DNA from: Ferruginibacter sp.
GTDB taxonomy: Bacteria > Bacteroidota > Bacteroidia > Chitinophagales > Chitinophagaceae
Direction of reading: 5' to 3'
NCBI GenBank assembly: GCA_014379625.1
Contig: JACMLJ010000095.1
Location: 124,001 to 188,000 of the forward strand
Length of the DNA: 64,000 nt
Shown piece after piece: positions 8,473-18,051 of this stretch (position 1 is its first letter; the number at the start of each line of letters is the position of its first letter). Under the pieces are notes generated by a model, which worked only from the letters and a program-made list of their open reading frames with translations, did not search any database and was not told the origin of the DNA. The translations under genes and the position numbers were made by a program.

Positions 8473-9108
8473 TTATTGTTTTGTTGCCGCATATAATACC
8501 CCCAACATCAGTGCAATACCGAAAATTACCAATAGTGACCCGGAAATTCTATTGATCAGTAGTATGTTTTTAAGTGTTAGTTTTTTACTAAGTTTTCCTG
8601 CCAGCATTACTTTTAAAACATCGGCGCCAAAATTAATTATGATACAGGTTGAAAAAATAATGACCCGTTCATTTACCGTATTGGCAATGGCAAGGGTGGT
8701 GGCAGTAGTTAACCAAAATGCAATTACAGCAGGATTGAGTGTATTGATCAAAAACCCTGAAGCCGCCAGCTTTGCATGGGTACCTGCTGAAACCCGGATG
8801 GCGGCTTCTTCTACGCTCCGGAGTTTTATTTTTTTAAAAAAAAGATAAAAAATACCCAACCCGATTAAAAACAAACTTCCTGTTAATCCGATTGCCTTTT
8901 TAAAATCCATTAACCTGGTCACCAACTCAGAGAAAGCATTACTCAATACTACCATTAACAAATCGCTTAACCATACACCAGCAACAAAACTAAAACCGCC
9001 GGCATGGCCGTTATTAATACTTTGTTTTATAACGGTAAATACGATCGGCCCAACCGAAAATACCAGCAACAGGCTAATTGCAAAACCTTTTAACAATGCA
9101 TCAATCAT
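8473..9108 (-). CDS. LysE-family transporter
   Basis: A 211-residue inner-membrane protein with six predicted helices. The N-terminus (LLKGFAISLLLVFSVGPIVFTVIKQSINNGHAGGFSFVAG) carries the family's GP-x-x-x-x-V-I signature in the first helix, and the middle segment LINTLNPAVIAFWLTTATT matches the conserved N-P in the fourth helix. Members export amino acids or homoserine-type compounds; the substrate cannot be read here. The gene follows a region of about 200 bases without genes, so it probably has its own promoter and may lead a transcript into the hypothetical gene downstream. Confidence 0.85.
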   Translation of the reverse strand: MIDALLKGFAISLLLVFSVGPIVFTVIKQSINNGHAGGFSFVAGVWLSDLLMVVLSNAFSELVTRLMDFKKAIGLTGSLFLIGLGIFYLFFKKIKLRSVEEAAIRVSAGTHAKLAASGFLINTLNPAVIAFWLTTATTLAIANTVNERVIIFSTCIIINFGADVLKVMLAGKLSKKLTLKNILLINRISGSLLVIFGIALMLGVLYAATKQ

Positions 9109-9324
9109 TCGTTTTTACAATAATTGTTGAAGATGTAACGGCTGAAGGTAAAGATACCACCAGTAATCCCATAAATTAACCGGAGCTTTTAAAACTAAAG
9201 TAAGAGCCTGAATTTCAAATTTGAAAATGAGAAAATTTGAAAATGACTCAATGCCAGGTAAGGAGCTAAATCAAAAAAGTGAAAACTTGTTGTCAGTTTC
9301 TATCACCCTGGCGCCTAAGTCCGT

Positions 9325-9831
9325 TTACTTTCTTTTGAAAATAGGGACGGTGCTGCAAGGCTCACCATACATGATGCTTTTGGCAACCGGCCTTAATAAT
9401 TTGGTAGCTTCCAGATAAGCTGCCTCGCCAACGGGTAATTCGCCACAACCTTTTATTACTACTCTTTTACCGGTAAAACCATCTACATTTATTTGGGCTA
9501 TATTTTTCAGCAATAATTGCTTTTTTAATTCCGCTTCCGTGCCAAAGGCCACTTCTTTCGCTACCGGCTGTAAATAACTTGCTACCAGCATATATGCCCA
9601 AACAGGTATCACAGCATCTGCACTACAGGTTACTGCCACAAGCTTATTGGAAAATTTATCCAGTTCGATATTTTTAAGCGCTTCTCTAAAATCTTTTTCC
9701 TTTAATATAAGACCCATAAATAAATAATCCTTCATATCAAATAATTCAATTTCCTCCCCCGGAAAATATTCCTCCAGGTTTAATGTTATAAGCGCACTTT
9801 CGCTTACTTTATTAATGATTTCTTCAGCCAT
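9325..9831 (-). CDS. DUF2480 family protein
   Basis: A 168-residue cytosolic protein of the Bacteroidota-wide DUF2480 family, recognised from the segments ALITLNLEEYFP, ELFDMKDYLFMGLILKEKDFREALK, VAVTCSADAVIPVWAYMLVAS and GCGELPVGEAAYLEATKLLRPVAKSIMYGEPCSTVPIFKRK. The C-terminal GCG and GEPCSTVP motifs are the most conserved parts of the family and hint at metal or Fe-S binding, but the function is unknown to me. It is isolated, with gene-free stretches on both sides, so it is probably monocistronic. Confidence 0.85.
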   Translation of the reverse strand: MAEEIINKVSESALITLNLEEYFPGEEIELFDMKDYLFMGLILKEKDFREALKNIELDKFSNKLVAVTCSADAVIPVWAYMLVASYLQPVAKEVAFGTEAELKKQLLLKNIAQINVDGFTGKRVVIKGCGELPVGEAAYLEATKLLRPVAKSIMYGEPCSTVPIFKRK

Positions 9832-10229
9832 ACCTGCAAAATTAAGAATAAATGTACTCCATTCATTTTAAGTAGTTTCGAGAATTGGAATTTTGAGCGT
9901 TGATACTTGTGTATTGGTTACTCTGCAGATATAAATGAATGTAGTTAAAAGGGATAATATTTTTTGTACAGGAACTAAAAAATGTAAACCGTTTTCAATG
10001 ATTGCATCCCAACTTGCCGCTGGCTTACTGGCTGTATTAAATGGTTTATCCATCCCGGCAAAAGGTCTAAAGGTTGTTATTGATTATTAATGGTTGGCGG
10101 CCCTATGCGGCAAATTGTAATGTGCTATTTTAAATTCAATTTGCATTATTAAAAGCCTTTTTTACTTTATTGATACACTAAAAAGCCGGATCAGGTGATC
10201 CGGCAGTAAATATTTAAGCCTAAATTGTA
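9832..10229. other. Intergenic region
   Basis: Holds the ppiD terminator near its right end. Short open frames here lack family resemblance and no other element was seen. Confidence 0.5.
10181..10204 (-). terminator. Rho-independent terminator of the PpiD-like gene
   Basis: GCCGGATCA / TGATCCGGC is a perfect 9-base inverted repeat; on the minus strand it is followed by TTTTTAG. It sits 26 bases after the stop codon. Confidence 0.88.
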
Positions 10230-12359
10230 TTAAAATTGTTTGCTACGTTCATCTTTTATAATAGCCGTTTTCTTCAAAGACTCGAACCATCCGGACATCT
10301 GTTGCAATAAGCCTTTCTTGCGCTGATCCGTCATTTGAGCAACCATCTCGGGCGTATCCGCAGGTCTATTACCAATGCTGTTTACTTTTATTACATACAC
10401 ACCGTTTGTTCCGGCAATTGGTTCTGATACTTTTGCCAGGAAAGTTTTATTAAATAAAGCTCCAATCACTTTTGGTTCATTTCCCACCCCATTGATGATT
10501 TGGGAACTAAAGGTAAGTGTGGAGTCGGCACCCGCCGTAGCAATTTGTACTTTATAAGCTGCTGCTGCAGATTCAAGGGTTGGGGTGGGGCCTAATTTTT
10601 TGATAATCTGTTCTGCTTTTTTTAAATTGCGTACAGTAAGTTCTACCATCGGCCTGGCCGTTTTTACATCCGGCAAACCTTCCGGCTGTATTTTATTAAT
10701 TACTGCTACCACAAATTGATCTTCAATATTAAACGGCTCACTGACTTCTCCTTGTTTTGCTCCCATTGACCATTTGATCAATTGCCTTGCATCCTGCAGA
10801 CCTCCCAACCGGTAGTCATTTTGTTTTATCAGGTCGGGAACATCCACTTTTTGAATACCGTTCCTGGTGATATAATTGTCTAAAGATTTTGCATCCCTGG
10901 CTTCACCAGATAATTTGGTAGCCTTTGAACTGGCGCTATTCACCGTTTCATCTGTTGCCAGGATTTGTTTTGCGAGGTAGGCTACTTTATAGGCAGGTTC
11001 AAAATTCTTTTGATTCATTACCTCTATATAATGCCAGCCAAAATCCGTATGAACTACTTTTTTATCGCCGGTATTACCGTAAAAAATTGTTTCTGAAAAT
11101 TCTTTTGCCAGGGTGCCAAACTGGGCAGAACTAAAATCATACTCGCCTTTTTTTTCTTTACTGCCTTTATCATCGCTGTATTGAATAACCATTGCGTTAA
11201 AATCTGCACCGCCTTTAATAGCTGTTGCGATGCTATCAATTCTTTTCTTAGCGATACTATCCTCCAGCAATGGTTGCCCCGTTTGGGGATCTTTAGTGCC
11301 TACAAGAATATGCCTTGTTTTAACACTGTCCGGCATTTGACGAATACCTACCATTTTTGCCAACACAAAATTTCCCCCATCAAGATAGGGCCCAAATACA
11401 TTACCGGTTGATAGCGCCGCTATTGAATCTTTTTGGGCCATTGCCAATTTTGATTTTAGCGTAAAACCATCATAGTAATTTATTGAACTCATATTTCTTG
11501 CAATAAATGCCTTTGCGTTGGTATCGGCCTGGAAAGGAGTTTTTAAAATTGAAACAGCATCCAATGATTTAAGCGTATCGGCAGCAGTTGGGTTTGCACT
11601 AAAACTTATATAAGAAATATACCTGCCGCCATCCTGTTTGTAAATGGCTTTCTTCTTCTTCATATAATTCATTATTTCTTCATCGCTTACTACAACGGTA
11701 CTATCACTTATTACATTATATGGTATTGCTACATAAGCAATAGCTGCAAATGTCTTGCTGTCCGAATTGTCTTTTTGTTGCATCCAGGAGGGATAGTATG
11801 CACTTGCCGCAATCAGGCTATTGTACTTATTATAAAGCGCCTGCAATTTCATTGGCTCAACAATCTGACTTTCTATTGCATCCCTTTGTTCACCTTTGGA
11901 TTTTTTTGCCTGTTGCCACCATTCCTGAACTTTCGCTATATCATACTGGCCCGTGGTTTTATCACTAAACGCCTGTTTCAGGGCATACGGGGCATCATTG
12001 CTAAACATGATACTACTCATCTCCTTTGGAGAAAAGCTAAGGCCAAGTTTGTCAAATTCTTTCACCAAAAGTTTTTCAGCTACAATCTGGTCCCACACCG
12101 ATTGGCGGATCTCATACACCTGGGTTCCACTTACCCGGCCACCATACTGTTCCTCTGCCTGTTTTACCTTGGCATTAAACTCATTATATTCTATAGGCTC
12201 ACCATTCACTTTACCAAGACTGGAAGATGGGTTTCCACCAAAAATTCCACCACTACTCCCGGGTTTAGCATCCATCAATATAAAGCCAATTAAACTAAGT
12301 GCAATTACACCAATTACAATGGCCGCACCCTTTTCACGAATATTCTGTATTATCTGCAT
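10230..12359 (-). CDS. ppiD: PpiD-like membrane-anchored peptidylprolyl isomerase
   Basis: A 709-residue periplasmic foldase anchored by one N-terminal membrane helix (about 13-32, GAAIVIGVIALSLIGFILMDAKPG). A SurA-like N-terminal chaperone region follows (GKVNGEPIEYNEFNAKVKQAEEQYGGRVSG), then one parvulin domain at about 340-450 (TRHILVGTKDPQTGQPLLEDS ... GADFNAMVIQYSDDKGSKEKKGEYDFS ... FGWHYIEVMNQK) and a second degenerate parvulin-like part. It assists folding of outer-membrane and secreted proteins. The ATG chosen removes nine residues before MQIIQNIREKG and lies downstream of a -7 element. It ends in a strong terminator and is transcribed alone, divergently from nadA. Confidence 0.88.
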   Translation of the reverse strand: MQIIQNIREKGAAIVIGVIALSLIGFILMDAKPGSSGGIFGGNPSSSLGKVNGEPIEYNEFNAKVKQAEEQYGGRVSGTQVYEIRQSVWDQIVAEKLLVKEFDKLGLSFSPKEMSSIMFSNDAPYALKQAFSDKTTGQYDIAKVQEWWQQAKKSKGEQRDAIESQIVEPMKLQALYNKYNSLIAASAYYPSWMQQKDNSDSKTFAAIAYVAIPYNVISDSTVVVSDEEIMNYMKKKKAIYKQDGGRYISYISFSANPTAADTLKSLDAVSILKTPFQADTNAKAFIARNMSSINYYDGFTLKSKLAMAQKDSIAALSTGNVFGPYLDGGNFVLAKMVGIRQMPDSVKTRHILVGTKDPQTGQPLLEDSIAKKRIDSIATAIKGGADFNAMVIQYSDDKGSKEKKGEYDFSSAQFGTLAKEFSETIFYGNTGDKKVVHTDFGWHYIEVMNQKNFEPAYKVAYLAKQILATDETVNSASSKATKLSGEARDAKSLDNYITRNGIQKVDVPDLIKQNDYRLGGLQDARQLIKWSMGAKQGEVSEPFNIEDQFVVAVINKIQPEGLPDVKTARPMVELTVRNLKKAEQIIKKLGPTPTLESAAAAYKVQIATAGADSTLTFSSQIINGVGNEPKVIGALFNKTFLAKVSEPIAGTNGVYVIKVNSIGNRPADTPEMVAQMTDQRKKGLLQQMSGWFESLKKTAIIKDERSKQF

Positions 12360-13129
12360 TTTTATTTTAATTAAAATTGACGGCAAAAATAGTGTAAAAA
12401 ATTTTACTAATCCTTAAAAATACAGTTGGCATGGTGGGTTAAATTGAGTTGGAATATGCGTTTGCGTGGCAGTGGAAATTATATGAAATGGTATTTATAT
12501 ACACTATTATTACAATATTGAACAATTCAAAAAGTTCTTTACTGCGCAAAAACTGATTTATGCCAGTGAAGAATACTATAACATTTTAAAATAACCACAC
12601 CAATGTATCTTAGTTATATAAAGAAATCTTTGTAATACTTAACTTACTGATAAGTTCAATCTGTAATTTTGCCGTTAAAAACAGGCAGTATTGCGGTTAC
12701 CATCAACTGTTAACATACAATTGTTAGTAAACCACTTTTACTGTTAATAAAGCCATCGTTTACTATTTGATCAGGAGGATATTTAGAGCAGAACTTCCTG
12801 AATACTGAATAAAGTTTTACCGGTATGTTGATGGAGGATAAGTTATCAGGTGCTTGTTTAACATAGATGGTTTTCAATATTACCAAATTGTTATCAACCC
12901 TGTAATTTATTAACCCTGGTGCAAAAAAAGATTATAATTTTTTTAAAAACCGTTGCCAGCTAAGGAAAACAACTAAGCATAATTATAATACCCATGTTAA
13001 TTAAATGTTGATGACGGTGTATAAATGCTTTATTTTTATTTTGCAAATTTTTTTAAAATAATGTTTCCACATATTCACACCCCTAATAGTAATAAGTTTA
13101 AGTAAATAAAAAAAGTATTAATACATATT
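12360..13129. other. Long AT-rich divergent intergenic region between ppiD and nadA
   Basis: About 770 bases without a convincing open frame. It contains the ppiD promoter at its left end and must hold the nadA promoter. Two adjacent DnaA-box-like 9-mers (13063-13079, one mismatch each) are present, but no cluster of such boxes. Confidence 0.4.
12384..12391 (-). promoter_or_regulatory. -7 promoter element for ppiD
   Basis: Reads TATTTTTG on the minus strand, 24 bases before the chosen ppiD ATG. This supports the ATG over the upstream non-ATG in-frame start, which overlaps the element. No -33 match was found. Confidence 0.45.
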
Positions 13130-14134
13130 ATGACAGATATTAACACCGCGAAAGCAAATATTGACAGCTCGGGTTTTTTAGATATTGATATAGATGTTAC
13201 CCTTGATTTATTCGCTGAAATTGAAAGGTTAAAAAAAGAAAAGAACGCGGTAATACTTGCACACTATTACCAGGAGCCCGATATACAGGATGTAGCGGAT
13301 TTTATAGGCGATAGTCTTGGCCTGGCGCAACAGGCGGAGAAAACAAGGGCAGATATTATTGTTTTTGCCGGGGTGCATTTTATGGCCGAAACAGCCAAGA
13401 TACTAAACCCCGGTAAAAAAGTTTTATTACCCGATCTTAAAGCAGGCTGTTCGTTAAGCGACAGTGCTCCACCGCCTTTATTCAGGATATTTAAAGAGAA
13501 GCATCCTGATCATCTTGTAATTACCTATATCAACTGTTCTGCCGGTATAAAAGCATTAAGTGATATTATATGCACCAGCAGCAACGCCGAAAAAATAATT
13601 GAAAGTTTACCGAAGGACCAGAAAATAATTTTTGCGCCAGACAAAAACCTGGGTGCATATTTGAATAAAAAAACAGGTCGTAATATGGTTTTATGGAATG
13701 GCGCCTGTATGGTACACGAAATATTCAGCCTCGAAAAAATAATTAAATTAAAAATAAGGCACCCAAAAGCTTTAGTAATAGCTCATCCTGAATGCGAACA
13801 GCCGGTATTGGCTTTAGCGGACTATATTGGGAGCACCACAGGCTTATTAAAATATTCAAAAGAAAGTACCAGCACAGAGTTTATTGTGGCAACAGAGACC
13901 GGTATTTTGCACCAGATGCAAAAGGCCAGTCCTGGCAAAACTTTTATCCCGGCGCCACCTGATAATAGCTGCGCCTGCAATGATTGCCCTCATATGAAAC
14001 TGAATACACTGGAAAAATTGTATTTGTGCATGGAATATGAACAGCCCGAAATTACAATGGATGAAGATCTGAGGATAGCAGCCAAAAAACCTATAGAAAG
14101 AATGTTGGAGATAAGTAAGCGGTATGGGTTATGA
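13130..14134 (+). CDS. nadA: Quinolinate synthase A
   Basis: A 334-residue [4Fe-4S] enzyme that condenses iminoaspartate with dihydroxyacetone phosphate to quinolinate in de novo NAD synthesis. Signatures: AVILAHYYQEPDIQDVADFIGDSLGL, GVHFMAETAKILNP, LPDLKAGCSLSDS (cluster Cys107), YINCSAGIKALSDIICTSSNA, NGACMVHE (Cys193), IAHPECEQPV and the C-terminal CACNDCPHM (third ligand). The three triose-like domains are complete, and the length is typical of the longer NadA type. No nadB or nadC is adjacent, but nadD lies about 2.6 kb downstream on the other strand. The first ATG is used; a long upstream region suggests a private promoter. Confidence 0.96.
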   Translation: MTDINTAKANIDSSGFLDIDIDVTLDLFAEIERLKKEKNAVILAHYYQEPDIQDVADFIGDSLGLAQQAEKTRADIIVFAGVHFMAETAKILNPGKKVLLPDLKAGCSLSDSAPPPLFRIFKEKHPDHLVITYINCSAGIKALSDIICTSSNAEKIIESLPKDQKIIFAPDKNLGAYLNKKTGRNMVLWNGACMVHEIFSLEKIIKLKIRHPKALVIAHPECEQPVLALADYIGSTTGLLKYSKESTSTEFIVATETGILHQMQKASPGKTFIPAPPDNSCACNDCPHMKLNTLEKLYLCMEYEQPEITMDEDLRIAAKKPIERMLEISKRYGL

Positions 14135-14374
14135 AAGTTTTACCTCGGGGGATAAGTGGCATCCTGGAATAGCTGATATGGATGGCCATTCAAACAGTTA
14201 TGTTTATTTACAATACATAGCATAAGCGTTGGTATTTTTTATTACCCTGCGATTGATTAATTACAGAATCATCAGGTTAATTTTTTAATCGATATAGGCT
14301 ATAAATTTGTGGTATCAAAAAATTTACTTCTGTGATTTTATATGCTTATCTTGTTTGTCTAAAAATCTGGTGAT

Positions 14375-15316
14375 ATGTCTATTCCTTCTGTAGATCTGGC
14401 GGAATTTTTAAGTAGTGATAAAAAAAGAAAAGATGCCTTTGTTCAGGAACTGGGTAAGGCTTATGAGGAGGTTGGATTTGTTGCTGTTAAAAATCATGGC
14501 GTACCGGATGAATTAATTGCTGATTTATACAGGTATGTCCAGGAATTTTTTTCCCTTCCTCTTGACCAAAAAAGAAATTTTGAAATATCCGGACTTTCCG
14601 GTCAGCGTGGATATACAAGTTTTGGTAAGGAACACGCCAAAGGGAGTGATGCACCCGATTTGAAAGAATTTTTCCAATACGGGCAAACACCACGCGATAA
14701 CTATACTGAAGATGAATATCCGCCCAATGTTTTGGTAAATGAAATAGCCGGGTTTGATAAAACATTAGCTGATGCCTACCGGGAATTCGAGCAATCCGGT
14801 ACAGCACTGTTACAGGCTATTGCACTGTATCTTGGTTTGGAGGAGCATTATTTTGATCAGTATGTGTATAACGGAAATTCTATTTTACGTGCTATTCATT
14901 ATCCCCCAATTACCCAGGAACCTAAAAGCGCTATACGTGCCGAACAACACGAGGATATCAATTTAATCACTTTACTGGTAGGTGCATCTGCAGATGGATT
15001 ACAAATATTAACAAGGCAGAATGAATGGGTAGCTGTTACTTCATTACCTGATCAGATTGTTGTTAATGTTGGTGACATGTTACAGCGTTTCACCAATAAC
15101 AAATTAAAGAGTACAACTCACCGTGTAGTAAATCCGGCAAAGGAATTATGGCATACTTCCCGCTTTTCCATTCCCTTTTTTCTGCATCCAAAATCCAGTA
15201 TGAGTCTCCGTTGTTTAGACGGTTGTGTTGATGAATCGCATCCTAAAGTTTATGATGATGCTACCGCTGGTGAATACTTGGATGAAAGATTAAGGGAAAT
15301 TGGGTTAAAAAAATAG
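14375..15316 (+). CDS. Isopenicillin-N-synthase-like 2-oxoglutarate/Fe(II) oxygenase
   Basis: A 313-residue non-haem iron oxygenase of the IPNS/plant 2OG type. The N-terminal DIOX_N region is clear (SIPSVDLAEFLSS ... GFVAVKNHGVPDELI). The jelly-roll core holds the iron triad as H192-x-D194 (AEQHEDINLITLLVGA) and the distal His in STTHRVVNP, followed by the cosubstrate R-x-S motif (SRFSIPFF). These enzymes hydroxylate or desaturate small molecules; the substrate is not evident. It ends with a GLKK tail and precedes the chromate transporter by about 90 bases on the same strand, so co-transcription is possible but has no obvious metabolic sense. Confidence 0.88.
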   Translation: MSIPSVDLAEFLSSDKKRKDAFVQELGKAYEEVGFVAVKNHGVPDELIADLYRYVQEFFSLPLDQKRNFEISGLSGQRGYTSFGKEHAKGSDAPDLKEFFQYGQTPRDNYTEDEYPPNVLVNEIAGFDKTLADAYREFEQSGTALLQAIALYLGLEEHYFDQYVYNGNSILRAIHYPPITQEPKSAIRAEQHEDINLITLLVGASADGLQILTRQNEWVAVTSLPDQIVVNVGDMLQRFTNNKLKSTTHRVVNPAKELWHTSRFSIPFFLHPKSSMSLRCLDGCVDESHPKVYDDATAGEYLDERLREIGLKK

Positions 15317-15408
15317 AGAATGCTGTCTCCTAAAAAAATGTCAGAAAGAAAAAAATATTTGTTTCAATCACATTTTAGGCATCAATCAAATCTGCCTGTT
15401 GTAAGAAA

Positions 15409-16659
15409 TTGATTTTAGTTCGCCATATATCATTTCTAAAGGCAGTCTTATTGCACAGTGTTACAGCCTTTGGTGGTCCACAGGGTCATTTGGGAATGGT
15501 AATGAAAACATTTGTTGACAGAAGGAGGGATGTGACAAAAGAGGAATTAATAGAGTATGTAAGTTTTTGTCAAATGCTACCCGGGGCGTCTTCTACACAG
15601 GTTCTGACATTAATTGGCTATAAGAGGGGTGGCGTTCCCTTAGCTGTGTTAACGTTAATTATCTGGATACTACCCGCATGTATACTGATGGGTATCTTAT
15701 CTTTTTTAGTTACCGGAATTGGCGCTGATAATCTAACAACCAGTGTTTTTCAATTTATCCAGCCAATGGCAATCGGTTTCTTAGCCTATGCTGCAATTAT
15801 GGCTTTTAGAATTGCCGTTAATAACCCAATAACTCAAATTATTATGTTAGTTACCATGGGGGTAACTTATTTGCTGTTTAAAACGCCGTGGATTTTTCCT
15901 TTACTGATTTTTATGGGAGGTGCAGCAACTAATTTTAGTAGTAAACGAATTCCTGAAAAGGAAAAAATAAAGCCCCGGCAAATTCGCTGGACAAATATAT
16001 GGCTCTTCGCACTTGTTTTTGTTGTTGCGGGTTTACTTAGTGAAACGGCCCGAAAGCAGGATTGGCCGCATAGGAAGGCATACAATCTTTTTGAAAATTT
16101 TTACCGTTTTGGTAGTTTCGTTTTTGGGGGCGGTGATGTATTAATACCGATGATGTTAGATCAGTATGTTGCACGCCCGAGAGCGCCCAAATTTATAGAT
16201 TCCAAACAGAATATAATCAGGATAGAAAGAAGTGAATTACTTACCGGGGCAGGGATAGTGAGGGCTATACCCGGCCCTGTTTTTTCTATTGCTTCTTTTA
16301 CTGGTGGAATTGCCCTAAAAGATGAAGGAAAATTGCAGCAGTTGCTGGGATGTATAATTGGGTCAGTTGCTATTTTTTTACCCAGCGCGTTATTAATTCT
16401 TTTCTTCTTCCCCGTCTGGCAATATTTTAAAAAATTTGTTGTTGTGTACCGGGCGCTTGAGGGAATCAATGCCGTTGTAGTTGGGTTAATGTGGGCAGCT
16501 ACGCTTTACCTGTTAAAAGATGTATCCATCACACATTTAAATATGGTCAGTATTTTTAATATTTTTGTAATTGCCGGTACCATAGCAGCCCTGCGTTTCA
16601 GTAAAATCCCTGCGCCCTTTATTGTACTGGTTTGCTTACTACTTGGGTTGATCTTTTAA
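15409..16659 (+). CDS. chrA: Chromate transporter, long two-domain type
   Basis: A 416-residue CHR-family membrane protein with two homologous halves. The first has FLKAVLLHSVTAFGGPQGHLGMV and FCQMLPGASSTQVLTLIGYKRGG; the second has the matching FYRFGSFVFGGGDVLIPMM and GIVRAIPGPVFSIASFTGG. The family exports chromate using the membrane potential, though many Bacteroidota copies have untested substrates. No ATG exists between the preceding in-frame stop and the first membrane helix, so translation must start at TTG (used here) or another non-ATG codon; the first ATG, about 30 codons in, would delete part of the first helix and the AFGGP motif. It converges with nadD. Confidence 0.9.
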   Translation: MILVRHISFLKAVLLHSVTAFGGPQGHLGMVMKTFVDRRRDVTKEELIEYVSFCQMLPGASSTQVLTLIGYKRGGVPLAVLTLIIWILPACILMGILSFLVTGIGADNLTTSVFQFIQPMAIGFLAYAAIMAFRIAVNNPITQIIMLVTMGVTYLLFKTPWIFPLLIFMGGAATNFSSKRIPEKEKIKPRQIRWTNIWLFALVFVVAGLLSETARKQDWPHRKAYNLFENFYRFGSFVFGGGDVLIPMMLDQYVARPRAPKFIDSKQNIIRIERSELLTGAGIVRAIPGPVFSIASFTGGIALKDEGKLQQLLGCIIGSVAIFLPSALLILFFFPVWQYFKKFVVVYRALEGINAVVVGLMWAATLYLLKDVSITHLNMVSIFNIFVIAGTIAALRFSKIPAPFIVLVCLLLGLIF

Positions 16660-16727
16660 ATTGGCAGGTACGGTAATTTGAATTCTGTTTGCATGAAAGT
16701 AGCTGAAAGATTGCGTTTACAGCCCCA

Positions 16728-17297
16728 TCATTTATAGTACCTGTTGTTTTCAATTTCTTCTTTTACAGTATCCGGCACCAGGTAACGGATTGATTTGCCT
16801 GCCTTTATTAACTCACGTATATGGGTAGACGATATTTGAAGCAGGGGTGCTTTTAGTATATAAATTGTAGCTTTTAATGCATTATCTATAATAAAACCCG
16901 GTCGCTCATAGATATAAAGGGGGTAGTTTTTTATGATGATTTCATAATTTTTCCATTTTGATAAATTGCAAAAACCATCACTGCCCATGATAATTGCGAA
17001 TTGGTGCTGGGGATATTTTTCATGTAAATATGCAAGAGTATCTACGGTATAGGAAGGTTTTGGTAATTGAAACTCAATATTTGAGGCTTTAATTTTTGTT
17101 GGCCCATCTACAGCTAATTGTACCAGGCGAAACCGGTGATATTCATTTAATAGGGAAGTGGAAGGTTTTAACGGGTTTTGAGGAGAAACAACGAACCAGA
17201 CCTGTTGTACATCTGTGTAATTGATAACGTGATTTGCAATAATAAGATGCCCAATATGGACAGGGTTGAATGAACCAAAGTAGAGACCGATTTTCAT
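16728..17297 (-). CDS. nadD: Nicotinate-nucleotide adenylyltransferase
   Basis: A 189-residue cytosolic enzyme that adenylates nicotinate mononucleotide to deamido-NAD. It has the nucleotidyltransferase loop GSFNPVHIGHLIIANHV at residues 8-24, the substrate region VWFVVSPQNPLKPS, the central IMGSDGFCNLSKWKNYE and the C-terminal ISSTHIRELIKAGKSIRYLVPD. The length is typical. It lies 15 bases downstream of feoA and is probably co-transcribed with it. Together with nadA and the NadR-like kinase in this window it covers parts of both NAD synthesis and salvage, although the three genes are not in one operon. Confidence 0.95.
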   Translation of the reverse strand: MKIGLYFGSFNPVHIGHLIIANHVINYTDVQQVWFVVSPQNPLKPSTSLLNEYHRFRLVQLAVDGPTKIKASNIEFQLPKPSYTVDTLAYLHEKYPQHQFAIIMGSDGFCNLSKWKNYEIIIKNYPLYIYERPGFIIDNALKATIYILKAPLLQISSTHIRELIKAGKSIRYLVPDTVKEEIENNRYYK

Positions 17298-17312
17298 AAA
17301 ATGGTATTGGCA

Positions 17313-17558
17313 TTAAATAACGGATATAGCTTTAATTTCTTCAACCCAGATATTTTCAGCTTCATCTAGCCGCAAACTTAAATGGTAGCCAGCTACCAAA
17401 ATAGAAATGGGGTCACCGAGTGGTGCCACTTGGTCTATTATAATTGTTTCTCCCGGAACACAACCCATTTCCATTAATTTTAAAAAAATATCATCTTTTT
17501 CAAAATGTTTTACTAATACAGTTTTTCCAACTTCTATTTCCGAAAGTCTTTTGTTCAT
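17313..17558 (-). CDS. feoA: FeoA-domain protein
   Basis: An 81-residue stand-alone FeoA domain with an SH3-like fold: MNKRLSEIEVGKTVLV, the central MEMGCVPGETIIIDQVAPLGDPISILVAGYHLSLRLDEAENI. FeoA supports ferrous-iron uptake through FeoB in the inner membrane. No feoB is adjacent; the next gene is nadD, and ybeY is divergent across a gap of about 70 bases. It may therefore serve a distant feoB or have another role. Length and signature are complete. Confidence 0.88.
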   Translation of the reverse strand: MNKRLSEIEVGKTVLVKHFEKDDIFLKLMEMGCVPGETIIIDQVAPLGDPISILVAGYHLSLRLDEAENIWVEEIKAISVI

Positions 17559-17628
17559 CCAGTTGATTTATTTATTGCAAAGTTATCATTCACAATTGTT
17601 TAATAATTTCGATTTTAGAAAATTACCT

Positions 17629-18051
17629 ATGTTAATCAATTTTTTTTTTAATGATATTTTTATAAAAATTGCTAATCGTAAAAGGTTGAGAGTCAAAATA
17701 ATGGAAATATTTGATAGTGGAGAGACACCACTCCAATCTTTGACCTATGTATTTTGTACTGACAACTATCTTTTATCAATCAATAGGGAGTTTCTTAACC
17801 ACGACAGCTTTACAGATATTGTTACATTTTCCCTTGCTGAACAGTCAGACCCAATTATTGGTGAGGTATATATTAGTGTTCAAAGAATTAAGGATAACGC
17901 TAGTATTTTTGGAGTTAGTATCAATGAAGAGCTGCACAGGCTGATGTTTCATGGGGCTTTGCATTTGTGTGGTTATAAAGACAAAACTCCTTCAGATAAA
18001 ATTAAAATGACCTTAGCCGAAGAGCACTGGCTAAAATCGTACTTCTTATAA
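17629..18051 (+). CDS. ybeY: Endoribonuclease YbeY (16S rRNA maturation)
   Basis: A 140-residue single-domain metalloendonuclease for 16S rRNA 3' maturation and ribosome quality control. Signatures: INREFLNHDSFTDIVTFSL, IIGEVYISVQRI and HGALHLCGYKDKT. The zinc ligands H108 and H112 are present, but the position of the third histidine of the usual HGxLHLxGYDH is D118 in GYKD. This variant is, as I recall, common in Bacteroidota, so it is probably functional. The upstream in-frame extension overlaps feoA on the other strand and is not credible; the ATG used starts right at the family N-terminus. Divergent from feoA. Confidence 0.9.
   Translation: MLINFFFNDIFIKIANRKRLRVKIMEIFDSGETPLQSLTYVFCTDNYLLSINREFLNHDSFTDIVTFSLAEQSDPIIGEVYISVQRIKDNASIFGVSINEELHRLMFHGALHLCGYKDKTPSDKIKMTLAEEHWLKSYFL

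Noticed and set aside
9868..10053. 61-codon minus-strand frame upstream of the DUF2480 gene
   Set aside because: No motif, no start context, and atypical composition; treated as noise.
12360..13129. Possible replication origin in the long AT-rich gap between ppiD and nadA
   Set aside because: Only two imperfect DnaA-box-like 9-mers were found, no cluster, and neither dnaA nor a typical origin neighbour is present.
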